15,894 nucleotides of DNA from Flavobacteriales bacterium. GTDB taxonomy: Bacteria; Bacteroidota; Bacteroidia; Flavobacteriales; Flavobacteriaceae. Shown piece by piece: positions 12,311 through 15,894 of this stretch; position 1 is the stretch's first letter, and each line of letters begins with the position of its first letter. The notes under the pieces are model-generated. The model searched no databases. It was not told the DNA's origin and saw only the letters and a list, made by a program, of their open reading frames with translations. Made by a program: the position numbers and the translations under genes. The stretch spans positions 1 through 15,894 of the forward strand of contig PAGT01000040.1 in NCBI GenBank assembly GCA_002705485.1, in the 5' to 3' direction.

Positions 12311-14069
12311 TTTTCGTTTTCCTCAGTTGATCTTCATAAAGGTTTTTATAAATCCCGTTTTCTATTTTAATTAGCTCCTTGTGTTTTCCTTGCTCAGCAA
12401 TAAGACCATTTTCCAATACAATTATTCGATCTGATTTTAATACCGTTGACAACCTGTGTGCAATTATAATTGAAGTTTTATTTTTGGTAATTGTTTCTGT
12501 TGCATATTGAATAAGTTTTTCCGATTTCGAGTCTATTGAAGATGTTGCTTCATCAAGAATTAAGATTGATGGATATTTGATGTATGCTCTCAAGAATGCA
12601 ATTAATTGCCGCTGACCTTGTGACAACATAACACCTCTTTCCCTGACATTATAATTATATCCACCCGGAAGAGACATAATAAAATCATGAATACCAATTT
12701 TTTTGGCAGCATCTGTAACAGCTTTAAAGGTTATATGTCTATTCCAAAGAGTGATATTATTTAGTAAAGTATCTGCAAATAAAAAAACATCTTGTAAAAC
12801 CAATGCGATATTGGATCTCAATGATTTTATTTCTAATTCATTTACATTTGTACCATCCAAAAAAATACTTCCATGCTGTGGTTCATAAAATCTGTTCAGT
12901 AGGTTAACGATAGTAGTTTTTCCTGAACCTGTTGAACCAACTATTGCAATTTTTTCACCCTGATTTATTTTGAAAGATAATCCCTTCAATACTTTTTCAC
13001 CCTCATTATATGAAAATGTTACTTCATTAAATTCAACTACTCCCTTGGAAAAATTAAAATTTAAATTTTTGGTATTTTTTAAAGAACTATCTGTATCGAT
13101 TATTTTAAAAACCCTATTGGCAGCCACCATACCCATTTGAAGAGTATTGAACTTGTCGGCAATTTGTCTAAGAGGTCTGAATAACATCTGTGACAGTTGA
13201 ATAAATAGAAATATTACCCCAAGGGTTACATCAGAATTTTCATAAACAAGATTTAAACCTCCAAACCAAACAATTAATCCAATTGTTATGGATGTAGACA
13301 ATTCAGCTAAGGGAAAAAAAATCGAATTGTACCAAACGGTTTTTAACCAAGCGTCTTTATGTTTTTTGTTAATTTTTGTAAAGGTTTCATATTCAATTTT
13401 CTGTCTATTAAATAACTGAACTATTTTCATTCCAGTCAGTCTCTCTTGTACAAATGAATTTAAATTTGCCACTTCATTTCTTACTTCATTGAAAGCAATT
13501 TTCATTGATTTTTGAAATTTACGGGTAGCAAACAAAATAAATGGAAGAATTAAAAAAACTATGAAACTTAATTTCCAACTTAATATTAGCATTACTACCA
13601 TGACAACTAACATTTGTAGTAAATCCGCAATTATCATAAATAAACCTTGACTAAAAATACTAGCTATTGTTTCCATGTCATTAACAGCTCTGGTTACTAA
13701 TCTACCAACTGAAGACTTGTCAAAATAGCCCATTTTAAAATTGATTATATGTTTAAAAAGTTTTGTTCGGATGTCAAAAACGACATTCTGACCAAGAAGA
13801 TTTGCAAAATAACCAAACAAAAACATGAATAAAACATACATAAGAAGATTCACCAACATAAGTATCACTATAAAAATAAATTCATCAAAATTATTTACTG
13901 CCAAATAATCATCAACAGCAACTTTTATTAAATATGGCGTAAGAATTGAAAAAACTGAAATAAGAACTGCTGAAAAGGCTACAAAAACAAATGTTTTTTT
14001 ATATACTACAACATATTTCAACAACCTCTTAAAAAGTGAAAAATCAAATCTTTTATTGTTTTTAACCAT
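12285..14069 (-). CDS. MsbA-like ABC exporter (fused membrane and ATPase domains)
   Basis: A 594-residue half-transporter of the type I exporter class, working as a homodimer in the inner membrane. Residues about 20-310 form the six-helix membrane domain. The ATPase domain follows with Walker A GSTGSGKTT (378-386), Q-loop Gln426, signature LSQGQ (482-486), Walker B ILILDE with catalytic Glu507, and switch His538. Typical relatives flip lipid A precursors or export drugs or peptides; the substrate cannot be told here. The ATG at 14069 overlaps the truA stop by 8 bases, so the two are coupled. The C-terminal tail (KIKQAQPQS) is encoded on the strand opposite the end of cdaA, and the genes overlap tail to tail by 26 bases. 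Confidence 0.93.
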   Translation of the reverse strand: MVKNNKRFDFSLFKRLLKYVVVYKKTFVFVAFSAVLISVFSILTPYLIKVAVDDYLAVNNFDEFIFIVILMLVNLLMYVLFMFLFGYFANLLGQNVVFDIRTKLFKHIINFKMGYFDKSSVGRLVTRAVNDMETIASIFSQGLFMIIADLLQMLVVMVVMLILSWKLSFIVFLILPFILFATRKFQKSMKIAFNEVRNEVANLNSFVQERLTGMKIVQLFNRQKIEYETFTKINKKHKDAWLKTVWYNSIFFPLAELSTSITIGLIVWFGGLNLVYENSDVTLGVIFLFIQLSQMLFRPLRQIADKFNTLQMGMVAANRVFKIIDTDSSLKNTKNLNFNFSKGVVEFNEVTFSYNEGEKVLKGLSFKINQGEKIAIVGSTGSGKTTIVNLLNRFYEPQHGSIFLDGTNVNELEIKSLRSNIALVLQDVFLFADTLLNNITLWNRHITFKAVTDAAKKIGIHDFIMSLPGGYNYNVRERGVMLSQGQRQLIAFLRAYIKYPSILILDEATSSIDSKSEKLIQYATETITKNKTSIIIAHRLSTVLKSDRIIVLENGLIAEQGKHKELIKIENGIYKNLYEDQLRKTKIKQAQPQS

Positions 14070-14814
14070 TCTTTAGACTGTTAGTTGGATAATTGACGTA
14101 AGTTAAGTAAAGACCATGTGCAGGAACTGAATAACCTGCATTTTTTCTATCTTTTGATTTAATTAATTCAACAATCGAGTGCACATCTTTTTTACCCTCT
14201 CCGATTTCAATTAATGTTCCGACAACAGCTCTTACCATGTTTCTTAAAAATCTATTTGCTGAAATTTGAAAAACCCAATGATTTTCTTTTTGAAACCACT
14301 TAGCTGAACTTACACAACAATCAAAAGTTTTCACATCCGACTTAACCTTTGAAAAACATTTAAAGTTTTTTGTTCCTAATAAATTTAATGCGGCTAAGTT
14401 CATTAAAGAAAAATCGACATCTTTTTTTAAAAAATAAAATCTATTTTTCATAAAAGGATTTTTAATGTTGGTTAATTTGTACTGATAAGTCCTACTTAAT
14501 GCATCAAATCTGGCATGAAAATCATTTTCCACTTTAAATAAGTTAATTATGGATATTTCCATAGGCAAAAAAGAATTCAATTTATGGATAAAATCAGTAG
14601 TGTTTAATATGTTTTTGTCGAAATCAAAATGTGCGAAAAATATTGTGGCATGAACCCCTGCGTCTGTTCTTCCAACTCCTACCAATTTTATTTCGTGATT
14701 CAGAATCCTGCTCAAACATTTTTCTAAAGTTTGCTGCACACTAATAGATTTGGGCTGAATTTGCCAACCGTGATAATTAGTTCCTTCGAATGATAATTTT
14801 AATAAATATCTCAA
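14062..14814 (-). CDS. truA: tRNA pseudouridine(38-40) synthase TruA
   Basis: A 250-residue enzyme that converts uridine to pseudouridine at positions 38-40 of the tRNA anticodon arm. The catalytic Asp51 sits in GRTDAGVHA, and the N-terminus LKLSFEGTNYHGWQIQ is characteristic. FRYK-type later motifs are present (SRTYQYKL, then NRFLRNMVRAVVGTLIEIG, including the conserved Arg and Val-Gly). The start codon is TTG at 14812-14814; no ATG fits the conserved N-terminus. It overlaps the ABC exporter start by 8 bases and diverges from the YfcE-like gene, with a promoter-like box at 14840-14847. Confidence 0.96.
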   Translation of the reverse strand: MRYLLKLSFEGTNYHGWQIQPKSISVQQTLEKCLSRILNHEIKLVGVGRTDAGVHATIFFAHFDFDKNILNTTDFIHKLNSFLPMEISIINLFKVENDFHARFDALSRTYQYKLTNIKNPFMKNRFYFLKKDVDFSLMNLAALNLLGTKNFKCFSKVKSDVKTFDCCVSSAKWFQKENHWVFQISANRFLRNMVRAVVGTLIEIGEGKKDVHSIVELIKSKDRKNAGYSVPAHGLYLTYVNYPTNSLKNG

Positions 14815-14823
14815 GAGATATAC

Positions 14824-14831
14824 TACTTTTG
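14824..14831 (+). promoter_or_regulatory. Candidate -7 box of the YfcE-like gene
   Basis: TACTTTTG is a full match to TAnnTTTG and predicts a start near 14837, about 40 bases before the TTG start codon at 14877. No TTG -33 element is seen upstream. The box lies inside the region that truA transcription would cross. Confidence 0.45.
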
Positions 14832-14839
14832 TTATTGTT

Positions 14840-14847
14840 CAAAGATA
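14840..14847 (-). promoter_or_regulatory. Candidate promoter of truA and the ABC exporter
   Basis: Read on the minus strand this is TATCTTTG, a full TAnnTTTG match, with a TTTG 15 bases upstream (14863-14866), slightly close for a -33 element. It predicts a start near 14834 and a leader of about 20 bases before the truA TTG codon. Its footprint overlaps the start site of the opposing promoter. Confidence 0.5.
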
Positions 14848-14876
14848 CCTTATTCAATAAGTCAAAAAAATTTAAT

Positions 14877-15392
14877 TTGAAAAAAATTCTTATCATTTCA
14901 GATACTCACAGTTATGTTGATAATAAGATTATTAATTATGTAAAACAAGCAGACCAGGTTTGGCATGCAGGTGACCTAGGAAATATTGAAGTTTTAGAGA
15001 AAATTGAAAAAATAAGTAAAACTATTGCAGTTTACGGAAATATTGATAACCAATTAATTAGAAGTGAAATCAAAGAATATGAAATATTCTATTGTGAAGG
15101 CATCAAGGTTTTAATGATTCATATTGCTGGAAAACCTCCTTATTATAATCAAAAAACAATTAGGTTGATTAAAAATGAAAGACCCAAAATATTGGTTTAT
15201 GGACACTCACATATTTTAAAGGTTATATTCGATAAAAAAAATGAACTTTTATTAATAAATCCTGGCGCAGCGGGCAGACATGGATTTCATAAAAAAAGAA
15301 CAATGATAAGGTTTGAAATCAATGGAAACAGTATTCAAAATATGGAAATAATAGAACTCGGTCAAAGGTCGAAACTACCTGATTCTGTTTGA
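14877..15392 (+). CDS. YfcE/MJ0936-type metallophosphoesterase
   Basis: A 171-residue cytoplasmic phosphodiesterase of the small YfcE-like calcineurin family, which hydrolyses phosphodiesters using two metal ions; the natural substrate is unknown. Metal-site residues: Asp9 and His11 in SDTHS, Asp33 in HAGD, Asn55 in GNID, His82 in IHIAG, and His110 and His112 in GHSH. NPGAAGRHGFHK near the C-terminus is typical of the Bacteroidota members. The frame is open further upstream, to 14790, but those 29 residues are not family-like and would run into truA; the TTG at 14877 gives MKKILIISDTHS, the expected start. The 3' end overlaps the convergent DUF4293 gene by 18 bases. Confidence 0.92.
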   Translation: MKKILIISDTHSYVDNKIINYVKQADQVWHAGDLGNIEVLEKIEKISKTIAVYGNIDNQLIRSEIKEYEIFYCEGIKVLMIHIAGKPPYYNQKTIRLIKNERPKILVYGHSHILKVIFDKKNELLLINPGAAGRHGFHKKRTMIRFEINGNSIQNMEIIELGQRSKLPDSV

Positions 15393-15779
15393 TGAATTTA
15401 TGATCGATACATCTTTACTAATTGCATTGACAGACATAAATATTAAAAAAAACGATAGTGAAAAATAGATTAGGCCAGGATCAGTAATCGATGTTTTCAA
15501 TGGCCTTTCATCAAATAAACTAAACAAACCTAGTAAGAGTACAATAGATGAAATTTTTAAAATATTAATTTGAAATTTTGGTTTTGAAAATAAAAAAATA
15601 TTGATAAGGAATATGAAAGCTAAAATTTCTGGGAAAAAAAATTCATTAATATATGGACGAAAATTTCCAAAAATGGATTCGGGCAAAGACATCCCAGGGT
15701 CATTATCAATAGAAACAATTAAAAATAAATTGATCATCACTAATAATGACATATAAATAGTTTGAATTCTTTGAATCAT
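15375..15779 (-). CDS. DUF4293 membrane protein
   Basis: A 134-residue integral membrane protein with four hydrophobic segments (about 8-24, 49-66, 74-90, 103-120). It begins MIQRIQTIYMSL, the standard N-terminus of DUF4293, a family that I know only from Bacteroidota. Function unknown. The ATG at 15779 is supported by that conserved start. It ends inside the 3' end of the YfcE-like gene (18-base convergent overlap) and diverges from a promoter pointing right, where relatives usually carry rho. Confidence 0.9.
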   Translation of the reverse strand: MIQRIQTIYMSLLVMINLFLIVSIDNDPGMSLPESIFGNFRPYINEFFFPEILAFIFLINIFLFSKPKFQINILKISSIVLLLGLFSLFDERPLKTSITDPGLIYFSLSFFLIFMSVNAISKDVSIINSSNRIR

Positions 15780-15815
15780 ACTTGAAAATTTATTTCTTAA
15801 AATTATAATTTTATA

Positions 15816-15843
15816 TTGATTTTAATAAATAATTGTATATTTA
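15816..15843 (+). promoter_or_regulatory. Candidate promoter reading out of the window
   Basis: TTG (15816-15818), a 17-base spacer, then TATATTTA (15836-15843), one base off TAnnTTTG, give a well-spaced Bacteroidota-type promoter. A start near 15849 would drive a plus-strand gene beginning after 15894. No start of a long frame is visible in the remaining 45 bases, so the leader is at least that long. By gene order the target may be rho; that is inference. Confidence 0.45.
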
Positions 15844-15894
15844 CAAAGATTTTTATAATCATTCCCACAATTATCACTTACAAACAATAATCAA

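Noticed and set aside
14790..14876. 29-residue N-terminal extension of the YfcE-like protein, starting at an ATG at 14790
   Set aside because: It is not family-like, overlaps the start of truA and includes both candidate promoters. The TTG at 14877 gives the expected MKKILIISDTHS start.
1..15894. Mobile element, CRISPR array, phage or defence island
   Set aside because: I saw no transposase, integrase, spaced repeats, target-site duplications or known defence families. Gene content and base use are uniform and housekeeping in character.

Overview
The window looks like a compact chromosomal segment of a low-GC, probably marine member of the Flavobacteriia (Bacteroidota). The evidence is the strong A+T bias, short gaps between genes, promoter-like boxes of the Bacteroidota type (TAnnTTTG), bacillithiol synthesis, and families or gene orders I recognise as typical of that group: DUF1599 divergent from folP-cdaA, and DUF4293 / YfcE / TruA / ABC exporter. 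The organism call is inference from these traits. No marker such as 16S rRNA is present.

Layout. (1) 1-1624: a bidirectional terminator, then a minus-strand pair of LysE-type exporter and divergent HMG-CoA-lyase-like enzyme. (2) 1625-4791: a plus-strand DUF3050 protein (haem-oxygenase-like fold), then two exported hydrolases, a secreted M28 metallopeptidase and an HExxH lipoprotein. (3) 4818-5278: a 52-residue membrane microprotein frame and a DUF4242 protein on the minus strand. (4) 5293-7903: tRNA-His with its own promoter and terminator, preceded in transcription order by a tight minus-strand thiol/redox operon of exported glutathione peroxidase, Cys/Met transsulfuration enzyme and bacillithiol deacetylase BshB1. 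(5) 7909-10581: a minus-strand operon of DUF1599, an orphan DppB-type permease, triosephosphate isomerase and ClpS. (6) 10660-12310: folP and cdaA on the plus strand (folate and c-di-AMP synthesis). (7) 12285-14814: truA and an MsbA-like ABC exporter on the minus strand, overlapping each other and, at the far end, cdaA. (8) 14824-15894: a YfcE-like phosphodiesterase, DUF4293 on the opposite strand, and a promoter pointing out of the window, in the position where rho is often found in Bacteroidota.

Most of the segment is housekeeping, and I see no mobile element, CRISPR array or defence island. The most notable points are: DUF1599 coding sequence that clearly continues upstream of the first ATG with only an ATT codon available as a start; an orphan peptide-permease subunit embedded in a housekeeping operon; a possible metal-dependent DUF3050 oxidase; a poorly described HExxH lipoprotein paired with an M28 peptidase; a thiol-redox operon that is nearly leaderless; a tRNA-His with tandem U-U mismatches in the acceptor stem; and the 52-residue frame. 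I found no clearly new multi-gene system.
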